A stretch of 64,000 nt of DNA from Xanthomonas sp. Leaf148. GTDB lineage: Bacteria; Pseudomonadota; Gammaproteobacteria; Xanthomonadales; Xanthomonadaceae. Location: assembly GCF_001423585.1 (NCBI RefSeq), contig NZ_LMOP01000013.1:4921-68920 (forward strand). The letters run 5' to 3'. Below the pieces are notes generated by a model. The model did no database searches. It had not been told where the DNA came from and worked only from the letters and a program-made list of their open reading frames with translations. Below, piece by piece: positions 58,000 to 64,000 of this stretch. Position numbers and translations under genes: made by a program. Position 1 is the stretch's first letter; each line of letters opens with the position of its first letter.

Positions 58000-58038
58000 G
58001 GAGGGGGAGGACTAAAATCGCAACGTTGTGAGACCACT

Positions 58039-58209
58039 ATGATAGGCCATCCAACCCCCACCCCAGCGCTGGATTCCGAGACGCAGCCTTCCCCTCAGGA
58101 GCAGATTCCCGAGAAGAAGCCACTGCCGAAGGAGATTGGTGGACGCGACGGCCCCGAGCCAACGCGCTACGGCGACTGGGAAAAAAATGGACGCTGCATC
58201 GATTTTTGA
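58039..58209 (+). CDS. DUF1674/SDHAF4-like succinate dehydrogenase assembly factor
   Basis: A 56-residue protein. Its N-terminal half is Pro/Gln-rich and disordered; the C-terminal GGRDGPEPTRYGDWEKNGRCIDF block is the DUF1674 signature (key residues G, G, PEPTRYGDWE and the CIDF end, about residues 34-56). The eukaryotic member SDHAF4 binds flavinylated SdhA and promotes complex II assembly. Here it precedes sdhC by 57 bases, which supports the same role. It shares a 39-base promoter region with divergent ygfZ. Confidence 0.88.
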   Translation: MIGHPTPTPALDSETQPSPQEQIPEKKPLPKEIGGRDGPEPTRYGDWEKNGRCIDF

Positions 58210-58265
58210 GCAGCTTTTAGCCACAGCGGCCTAGTGCCGCCCAGCCGAGAAAACGAGCCCAGCGA

Positions 58266-58658
58266 ATGGCGATCCGCGAACGTCCCACTTCTCCACATCT
58301 GCAGGTCTACCGCTGGCAGATCCAGATGGCAACCTCGATCCTGCATCGAGCTACCGGCGTCATCCTTTCCGGAGGCGCGCTGGTCATCGCCGTCTCGCTG
58401 CTCTTGCTGATGCTAGGTGAGGACCACTGGAATTGTCTGACCCAGCATCTGGGCGCCTGGTACGGCCAGTTGTTCCTGTTCGCTTGGTCATGGGCTTTTA
58501 CCTATCACCTGGCCAACGGCATCCGCCACATCGTCCAGGACTTCGGCCGCGGCTTCAGCATTCCTGCCTTTATCCGCAGCAGCTGGACCTCGGTGATCGC
58601 CAGCCTGGTGCTGACTGCTGCGATCTGGGCGTATGTCCTGACTGGAGCTTCCGCATGA
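58266..58658 (+). CDS. sdhC: Succinate dehydrogenase cytochrome b556 subunit
   Basis: A 130-residue inner-membrane anchor of complex II with three membrane helices. The SDHC signature is present: SPHLQVYRWQ, then SILHRATGVILSGG, and the haem-ligand His region HLANGIRHIVQDFG. The start follows a weak GCCCAGCG. It overlaps sdhD by four bases. Confidence 0.95.
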   Translation: MAIRERPTSPHLQVYRWQIQMATSILHRATGVILSGGALVIAVSLLLLMLGEDHWNCLTQHLGAWYGQLFLFAWSWAFTYHLANGIRHIVQDFGRGFSIPAFIRSSWTSVIASLVLTAAIWAYVLTGASA

Positions 58659-59041
58659 GCCGCTATCGCACCCCGTTGAAAAATGTGCGTGGTCTGGGCG
58701 CGGCCAAGACCGGTACCGAACATTTCGTGATGCAGCGTCTGACCGCGACAGCGCTGGTCGTGCTGGCGATCTGGTTCGTGGCATTCGTGCTGAGCCTGCT
58801 CGGTTCCGACTACACGACTGCGGTCACTGCGGTGTCCAAGCCGTGGAACGCGGTGTTGCTGGTCGGGTTCCTGGTGGCGATGTTCTGGCATGCGCAGCTT
58901 GGCCTGCAGGTCGTGCTCGAGGACTACATCCACAACTCGTTGCTGGCGCTGGCGTTGCAGACGACGGTGAAGTTCATCGCCGTGCTTGGCGCGATCGTCA
59001 GCATTTTCGCAGTGGCGCGCATCGCGCTGGGCGGTGCCTGA
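58655..59041 (+). CDS. sdhD: Succinate dehydrogenase membrane anchor subunit
   Basis: A 128-residue inner-membrane protein with three helices. It shows RTPLKNVRGLGAAKTGTEHFVMQRLTA at the N-terminus and the haem/quinone-site region FWHAQLGLQVVLEDYI. Its ATG lies inside the sdhC stop (ATGA). sdhA follows after 34 bases. Confidence 0.94.
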   Translation: MSRYRTPLKNVRGLGAAKTGTEHFVMQRLTATALVVLAIWFVAFVLSLLGSDYTTAVTAVSKPWNAVLLVGFLVAMFWHAQLGLQVVLEDYIHNSLLALALQTTVKFIAVLGAIVSIFAVARIALGGA

Positions 59042-59075
59042 GTCATCGGGCACACAGAACAGGAATCCAGATTAG

Positions 59076-60866
59076 ATGTCCGCTTACAAGATCACTGAAC
59101 ACAAGTACGACATGGTCGTGGTGGGTGCCGGCGGCGCCGGCCTGCGTGCCACGTTCGGCTTGGCCCAGAAAGGCCTGCAGACGGTCTGCCTGACCAAGGT
59201 CTTCCCGACCCGGTCGCACACCGTGGCGGCGCAGGGCGGTATTTCCGCCGCGCTCGGCAACATGGGCGAAGACGATTGGCGCTACCACTTCTACGACACC
59301 ATCAAGGGCTCCGATTGGCTGGGCGACCAGGACGCAATCGAGTACATGTGTCGCGAAGCGATTCCGGCCATCATCGAGCTGGAACACTACGGCGTGCCGT
59401 TCTCGCGTACCGAAGAGGGCAAGATCTATCAGCGCCCGTTCGGTGGCATGACCACCAAGTACGGCGAAGGCCCGTCGGCGCAGCGCACCTGCGCGGCAGC
59501 CGACCGTACCGGCCACGCCATGCTGCATACCCTGTATCAGCAGTCGCTCGCCCATAACGCGCGTTTCATGATCGAGTACTTCGCACTCGACCTGATCTTC
59601 GACGAAGAGGGTGTCTGCCGCGGCGTGCTGGCGCTCGACATGGCCGAAGGTTCGTTGCATCTGTTCCGCGCCCACGGCGTGGTGCTGGCCACCGGCGGCT
59701 ATGGCCGTGCCTACTTCAGCGCCACCTCCGCTCACACCTGTACCGGTGACGGCGGCGGCCTGGTGATGCGTGCCGGCCTGCCGGTGCAGGACATGGAGTT
59801 TGTGCAGTTCCATCCCACCGGCATTTACGGTGCGGGCTGCCTGATCACCGAAGGCGTTCGCGGCGAAGGTGGCATTCTGCGCAACAGTAACGGCGAGCGC
59901 TTCATGGAGCGCTATGCACCGCATTACAAGGATCTGGCCTCGCGCGACGTGGTGTCGCGCTCGATGACCGTGGAAATCCGCGAAGGCCGCGGCGTCGGCG
60001 AGCACAAGGATCACATCCTGCTCGACCTGACCCACCTCGGCCCGGAAGTCATCAACGAAAAGCTCCCCGGAATCGCCGAAAGCGCCCACATCTTTGCCGG
60101 TGTGGACGTGACCAAGCAGCCGATCCCGGTGCTGCCGACCGTGCACTACAACATGGGCGGCATTCCGACCAATTTCTACGGCGAAGTCGTGCGCAAGCAG
60201 GGCGACGACCCGGATGCGGTGGTGCCCGGCCTGTACGCGATCGGCGAAGCCGCCTGCGTGTCGGTGCACGGTGCCAACCGTCTGGGTTCCAACTCGTTGC
60301 TGGATCTGGTGGTGTTCGGCCGTGCGGTGGCAAACCGCTGCGCCGAGACGGTCAAGCCCAACCAGCCGCACAAGACGTTGCCGTCCGATGCCTGCGACAA
60401 GGCGCTGGGCCTGCTGGACAAGTTGCGCTATGCCAACGGCTCCACGCCGACCTCGGTGATCCGCGACAACATGCAGCGCACCATGCAATCCGACGCTGCG
60501 GTGTTCCGCACCAGCAAGACGTTGAAAGAAGGCGTGGACAAGATGGCCGAGATTTTCGCCACCTTCGAAGACGTCAAGGTGTCCGACCGCTCGCTGGTGT
60601 GGAACTCGGATCTGATCGAGACCTACGAATTGAACAACCTGCTGCTCAATGCAGTGGCGACGATCAATTCGGCCGAGCAGCGCAAGGAAAGCCGCGGCGC
60701 GCATTCGCATGAAGACTTCCCGGACCGCGACGACGTCAACTGGCAGAAGCACACGCTGGTCACCGTCGACGACAAGGGCAAGTGCGAGTTCGAATATCGC
60801 CCGGTGCACATGTACACGCTGAGTCAGGATGTGGATGTCGTCCCGCCGAAGCCGCGCGTTTACTGA
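59076..60866 (+). CDS. sdhA: Succinate dehydrogenase flavoprotein subunit
   Basis: A 596-residue catalytic subunit oxidising succinate to fumarate. The FAD-binding site is [17 protein letters not shown] (from about residue 14). The flavin-attachment His is H48 in [13 protein letters not shown]. Catalytic blocks include [17 protein letters not shown] and [12 protein letters not shown]. The C-terminus ends [19 protein letters not shown], typical of the family. A 229-base gap with a doubtful ORF separates it from sdhB. Confidence 0.97.
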   Translation: MSAYKITEHKYDMVVVGAGGAGLRATFGLAQKGLQTVCLTKVFPTRSHTVAAQGGISAALGNMGEDDWRYHFYDTIKGSDWLGDQDAIEYMCREAIPAIIELEHYGVPFSRTEEGKIYQRPFGGMTTKYGEGPSAQRTCAAADRTGHAMLHTLYQQSLAHNARFMIEYFALDLIFDEEGVCRGVLALDMAEGSLHLFRAHGVVLATGGYGRAYFSATSAHTCTGDGGGLVMRAGLPVQDMEFVQFHPTGIYGAGCLITEGVRGEGGILRNSNGERFMERYAPHYKDLASRDVVSRSMTVEIREGRGVGEHKDHILLDLTHLGPEVINEKLPGIAESAHIFAGVDVTKQPIPVLPTVHYNMGGIPTNFYGEVVRKQGDDPDAVVPGLYAIGEAACVSVHGANRLGSNSLLDLVVFGRAVANRCAETVKPNQPHKTLPSDACDKALGLLDKLRYANGSTPTSVIRDNMQRTMQSDAAVFRTSKTLKEGVDKMAEIFATFEDVKVSDRSLVWNSDLIETYELNNLLLNAVATINSAEQRKESRGAHSHEDFPDRDDVNWQKHTLVTVDDKGKCEFEYRPVHMYTLSQDVDVVPPKPRVY

Positions 60867-60869
60867 TCG

Positions 60870-61079
60870 ATGCGCATGCAACACGCCTTCGCTGCAGTGA
60901 AGCCAGCCGCCGGGTTGTCCTGGCGTGGCGGTAATTACTTGCAGCGGGCGGGGCGTTTCATCACGCAGGGGCAGCGCCGGCAATACGCCGGTCGTTGCAC
61001 CGCCGCTTCGGTGGCGGCATCCATCGTTTTTACCTTCATGCGCACGGTGCGGCTGTCGTTCGCACCGCGCATCGCCTGA
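60870..61079 (+). CDS. Doubtful 69-residue ORF between sdhA and sdhB
   Basis: An ORF of 69 residues ([20 protein letters not shown] start) fits between sdhA and sdhB. It is basic, has no recognised motif and no good ribosome-binding site. A hairpin CCGCC / GGCGG lies inside it near 61002-61019. It may be noncoding leader sequence for sdhB. Confidence 0.25.
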   Translation: MRMQHAFAAVKPAAGLSWRGGNYLQRAGRFITQGQRRQYAGRCTAASVAASIVFTFMRTVRLSFAPRIA

Positions 61080-61095
61080 GCCAACGAGAGCAGCT

Positions 61096-61878
61096 ATGGC
61101 AGAGTTCACCCTCCCCAAGAATTCAAAGATCGGCAAGGGTAAGCATTACCCTGCGCAGGGCGCCAAGAACACGCGCACCTTCAAGGTCTACCGCTGGGAT
61201 CCGGATGGCGACGCCAACCCGCGCACCGACAGCTACGAGATCGATCTCGACAAGTGCGGCCCGATGGTGTTGGACGCACTGATCAAGATCAAGAACGAGA
61301 TCGACCCGACCCTCACCTTCCGTCGTTCGTGCCGCGAGGGCATCTGCGGCTCGTGTGCGATGAACATCGACGGCACCAATACGCTGGCATGCACCAAGGC
61401 GATCGATGCCTGCGGCAAGGCCGAAGTGCCGATCTACCCGCTGCCGCACATGGATGTGATCAAGGATCTGGTCCCGGACCTGACCCATTTCTACGCGCAG
61501 TACGCGTCGATCAAGCCGTGGATCCGCACTCAGACGCCAGCGCCGCCGGATCGCGAACGCCTGCAATCGCCGGAAGACCGCAAGAAGCTCGACGGCTTGT
61601 ACGAGTGCATCCTTTGCGCGTGCTGCTCGACCAGCTGCCCGAGCTACTGGTGGAATGGCGAACGTTACCTGGGCCCGGCGATCCTGCTGCAGGCGTACCG
61701 CTGGATCGTCGACTCGCGCGATGAAGACACCGGCGCACGTCTGGACGATCTGGAAGACCCGTTCAAGTTGTATCGCTGCCATACCATCATGAATTGCGCA
61801 CGGACCTGCCCGAAGGGCCTGAATCCTGCGCTGGCGATTGCCGAGATCAAGAAGTTGATGATGGCGCGTCGCGCCTGA
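61096..61878 (+). CDS. sdhB: Succinate dehydrogenase iron-sulfur subunit
   Basis: A 260-residue subunit that passes electrons from SdhA to quinone. The [2Fe-2S] Cys are in [17 protein letters not shown], the [4Fe-4S] and [3Fe-4S] Cys in [19 protein letters not shown] and [17 protein letters not shown]. The start follows GAGAGCAGCT. A 10-bp hairpin follows before sdhE. Confidence 0.97.
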   Translation: MAEFTLPKNSKIGKGKHYPAQGAKNTRTFKVYRWDPDGDANPRTDSYEIDLDKCGPMVLDALIKIKNEIDPTLTFRRSCREGICGSCAMNIDGTNTLACTKAIDACGKAEVPIYPLPHMDVIKDLVPDLTHFYAQYASIKPWIRTQTPAPPDRERLQSPEDRKKLDGLYECILCACCSTSCPSYWWNGERYLGPAILLQAYRWIVDSRDEDTGARLDDLEDPFKLYRCHTIMNCARTCPKGLNPALAIAEIKKLMMARRA

Positions 61879-61919
61879 TCGCAAGGCACAGAGGTCTCGC
61901 GTTTGCGGGATGTGGTTCG

Positions 61920-61952
61920 CAGCGGCACCGGCCTGATGGTCAGGTGCCGCTG
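61920..61952 (+). terminator. Terminator or attenuator after sdhB
   Basis: CAGCGGCACC / GGTGCCGCTG, a perfect 10-bp stem with a 13-base loop, is followed by TCGTTTTCG. It may reduce sdhE-ygfX expression relative to sdhCDAB. Confidence 0.6.
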
Positions 61953-61991
61953 TCGTTTTCGCCCCCGCCGCAGGGTAGGGTGGAGAGAGAG

Positions 61992-62240
61992 ATGGACGAA
62001 GAAACCTTGTTGAAAAAGCTGCGCTGGCGTTGCCGGCGTGGCATGCGTGAGCTGGATCAGCTGTTCGGGCGCTATCTGGATCAGCGCTGGGCGCAGGCTT
62101 CCGAGTCAGAGCGCGCGGTTTTCCTACAGTTGCTGGATTGCGAAGACGATAAGTTGTGGCGCTGGTTCATGGGTTACGAGGCTTGCCCGGATGTCGCCAA
62201 TGCCGCACTCATCGCCGATATTCGCGCCTTGCCGGCTTGA
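61992..62240 (+). CDS. sdhE: SdhE FAD assembly factor
   Basis: An 82-residue cytoplasmic protein that promotes covalent attachment of FAD to SdhA. The RGxxE motif is intact ([14 protein letters not shown]), as are the helical bundle residues [14 protein letters not shown]. The start follows GGAGAGAGAG. ygfX overlaps its 3' end by 41 bases, reproducing the ygfYX arrangement of E. coli. Confidence 0.95.
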   Translation: MDEETLLKKLRWRCRRGMRELDQLFGRYLDQRWAQASESERAVFLQLLDCEDDKLWRWFMGYEACPDVANAALIADIRALPA

Positions 62241-62643
62241 ATGGCGGCCCTCGCGCGGGCTTGTTTGCGCACTGAGCCTGCTCGCCGTGCTGGCACTGTG
62301 CGCCGTCTGGCGTAGCGGTGTGCCGGCTTGGTTGGCTGTCATGTTGTCCATCGGCGTAGCGGTATCGGTCGGAAGATCGCTGTGGCTGCTGTTGCGTTCG
62401 CCACTGCGGCAGTTGGTGGTGCCGTGGGGCGAGAGCCCCGCCAGCATTGACGGCACCCAGGTGCAGAACCTGCAGGTTGCCTGGCGCGGGCCGATTGCGG
62501 TGGTGTCATGGACCCGGCTGGATGCGCGCCGTGAGCGCCTGCATTTCTGGCCGGATACCTTGCCGGCGCCGCAACGACGTGAACTGCGTCTGGCCGCCCA
62601 GGCACACGCGATTTCGTCCGGGCGTCCGCAAGTGTCACCATAG
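62200..62643 (+). CDS. ygfX: YgfX-family membrane protein
   Basis: A 147-residue protein of the YgfX (Cpta_toxin) family. It has the family N-terminal [11 protein letters not shown], two hydrophobic segments ([32 protein letters not shown]) and a soluble C-terminal half ([20 protein letters not shown]). I place the start at ATG 62200, overlapping sdhE, since the family usually has a short lead before CRLEW. In E. coli the sdhE partner YgfX was reported as a toxin-like membrane protein; its role here is inferred. Confidence 0.85.
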   Translation: MPHSSPIFAPCRLEWRPSRGLVCALSLLAVLALCAVWRSGVPAWLAVMLSIGVAVSVGRSLWLLLRSPLRQLVVPWGESPASIDGTQVQNLQVAWRGPIAVVSWTRLDARRERLHFWPDTLPAPQRRELRLAAQAHAISSGRPQVSP

Positions 62644-62666
62644 CGTCCCTTTTCTGGTTGAACCGC

Positions 62667-63908
62667 ATGTTCAAACCTATCCCGGTTGCCATCGGCTTGC
62701 GCTACCTGCGTGCCAAGCGGCGCAATGGCTTCATCTCGTTTATCTCGATGGCATCGATCCTGGGCATCGCCCTGGGCGTCACCGTGCTGATCACCACGTT
62801 GGCAGTGATGAGCGGTTTTCAGAAAGAAATCCGTGACCGTCTGTTGCAGATGGCCGCGCACGCCACCGTCAGCGCCGAAGGTGCGCCGATGCGCGACTGG
62901 CAGCATGCGGTCGAGGTCGCCATGGCTGACCCGCGCGTTGCCGGCGCCGCACCGTATATCGAAACCGAATCGCTGCTGCAGGGCCCGCGCAAGCAGCCGG
63001 CCATCGTGCGTGGCATCGTTCCTGCCGAAGAGAACAAGGTGTCGGTGCTGGCCAAGAAGATGCAGCAGGGCTCGGTCGATAGCCTGACCCCGGGTTCCTA
63101 CAACATCGTCATCGGCAAGGAGCTGGCGCTGTGGTTGGGCGTGGATGTGGGCGACAGCATCGTTGTCTTGCTCAGCGACACGCAGGCCACGCCGCTCGGC
63201 GCGATGCCGCGGCTCAAGCGCTTCACCGTCAGCGGGATTTTCGAAGCCGGCTATAACGAGATCGATCGCGGCCTTGCCGTGGTCAACATGCAGGATCTGG
63301 GGCGGGTCTTGCGCATGGATGGCGTCACCGGCGTGCGGCTGCGCCTGCACGACATGGATCAGGCCTGGAACGTCGCGCGCGATCTGGCGCTGAAGTTGCA
63401 CGGCCCGTACCGGGTGAGCGACTGGACCCAGGAAAACGCCAATCTCTATCACTCGTTGAAGATGGAAAAGACCGTGATGGGCATCCTGCTGTCGCTGATC
63501 GTGGCGATGGGTGCGTTCAATCTGGTGTCGTCGCAAGTGATGCTGGTGACCGACAAGCAGGCCGACATCGCGATCCTGCGGACGCTGGGCTTGTCGCCTG
63601 GCGGAGTGATGCAGGTGTTCATGGTGCAGGGCTCGTTGATCGGCTTTATGGGCACGATCATGGGGGTGATCGGCGGCATCGTGCTGACGCTCAATCTGGA
63701 GCGCATCCTCGGCCTGATCGAGGCGATCTTCAGCGTCAAACTGCTGCCCGAAGATGTGTACTACATCACTGGCCTGCCCACCGACATGCAAACCCAGGAT
63801 GTTGTGGTGATCACCTTGGTGGCCTTGGTGATGAGTTTCCTGGCGACCTTGTACCCGGCGTGGCGCGCCTCGCGCACCCAGCCGGCGGAGGCGTTGCGTT
63901 ATGAATGA
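62667..63908 (+). CDS. lolC: Lipoprotein-releasing ABC transporter permease
   Basis: A 413-residue inner-membrane permease of the LolCDE complex that extracts lipoproteins for delivery to the outer membrane. An N-terminal helix with FKPIPVAIGLRYLRAKRRNGF, a large periplasmic domain and three C-terminal helices (LLSLIVAMGAFNLVSSQVM; GGVMQVFMVQGSLIGF) ending YPAWRASRTQPAEALRYE match LolC/LolE. Assignment as LolC rather than LolE is by gene order. The TTG at 62658 is possible but less likely. lolD overlaps its end by eight bases. Confidence 0.92.
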   Translation: MFKPIPVAIGLRYLRAKRRNGFISFISMASILGIALGVTVLITTLAVMSGFQKEIRDRLLQMAAHATVSAEGAPMRDWQHAVEVAMADPRVAGAAPYIETESLLQGPRKQPAIVRGIVPAEENKVSVLAKKMQQGSVDSLTPGSYNIVIGKELALWLGVDVGDSIVVLLSDTQATPLGAMPRLKRFTVSGIFEAGYNEIDRGLAVVNMQDLGRVLRMDGVTGVRLRLHDMDQAWNVARDLALKLHGPYRVSDWTQENANLYHSLKMEKTVMGILLSLIVAMGAFNLVSSQVMLVTDKQADIAILRTLGLSPGGVMQVFMVQGSLIGFMGTIMGVIGGIVLTLNLERILGLIEAIFSVKLLPEDVYYITGLPTDMQTQDVVVITLVALVMSFLATLYPAWRASRTQPAEALRYE

Positions 63909-64000
63909 GATCCTGGAATCGCGCGTGCAGAAGTCAGCTCCAGCAGATGTGGTAATCCGCGCCGAGGCGCTGGCCAAGACCTACGCCGAAGGCAAGATGC
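63901..64000 (+). CDS. lolD: Lipoprotein-releasing ABC transporter ATPase, N-terminal part
   Basis: The first 33 codons of lolD; the gene runs past the window end. It begins at ATG 63901, overlapping lolC by eight bases. The reading KSAPADVVIRAEALAKTYAE fits the start of a LolD ATPase, with the A-loop Tyr in KTYAEG. Walker motifs lie beyond the window, so identity rests partly on position. Confidence 0.8.
   Translation, partial: MNEILESRVQKSAPADVVIRAEALAKTYAEGKM

Noticed and set aside
59043-61136. A 697-codon open frame antisense to sdhA
   Set aside because: Covers sdhA and the start of sdhB; no domain signature and His/Val/Ala-rich shadow style.

Overview
The window is high-GC chromosomal DNA from a gammaproteobacterium, most likely a Xanthomonas species. 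This is inferred from gene content and protein style, not from a database search. Supporting points are the zwf-glk-pgl-edd-eda Entner-Doudoroff block, a class III phaE-phaC pair beside a 3-hydroxybutyrate dehydrogenase, divergent ppsA/ppsR, mntH facing mntR, sdhCDAB followed by sdhE-ygfX and lolC-lolD, and the frequent ATGA gene overlaps. No phage, transposase, CRISPR array or conjugation gene was seen, so this is core chromosome with a few repeat-rich spacers.

Layout. 1-6.6 kb: the guaA 3' end, a Cache-HAMP membrane sensor with a small partner protein, and a beta-propeller histidine kinase with its NarL-type regulator. 7.0-12.3 kb: a tightly overlapped operon (AraC regulator, isochorismatase-like hydrolase, DoxX, Tat-type amidohydrolase, MFS exporter) that looks like an uncharacterised catabolic or detoxification unit. 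13-18.6 kb: a Tat-type alpha/beta hydrolase, mntH/mntR with a recognisable operator, tadA, orn and mscS. 18.6-24.4 kb: ppsA, ppsR, a DUF1249 protein, a NUDIX enzyme and hbdH. 24.5-28.2 kb: pssA, phaE, phaC, a PspC protein and an HExxH membrane protein. 28.4-37.3 kb: an FAD oxidoreductase, tex, and a large hybrid histidine kinase with a stand-alone receiver.

37.4-39.4 kb carries tRNA-Leu and two copies of a tRNA-Ala/tRNA-Glu unit exactly 892 bp apart. 39.4-48.2 kb has two c-type cytochromes and an RND efflux operon with two different pump subunits. 48.2-49.5 kb is non-coding, with three tandem copies of a 380-bp hairpin-rich repeat and a long perfect hairpin. 49.6-55.6 kb is the Entner-Doudoroff operon on the minus strand. 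56-57.1 kb is an orphan CUT1 sugar-transport ATPase behind a LacI-type operator. 57.1-62.6 kb gathers succinate dehydrogenase with four candidate maturation or partner genes (ygfZ, a DUF1674/SDHAF4-like gene, sdhE and ygfX). lolC and the start of lolD close the window.

The most interesting leads are the 7-12 kb operon, the two Tat-leader proteins that each have an internal start with its own ribosome-binding site, the histone-H1-like tail on PhaE, the HExxH membrane protein behind pspC, the succinate dehydrogenase assembly cluster, the duplicated tRNA unit, and the repeat and hairpin tract at 48.2-49.45 kb.
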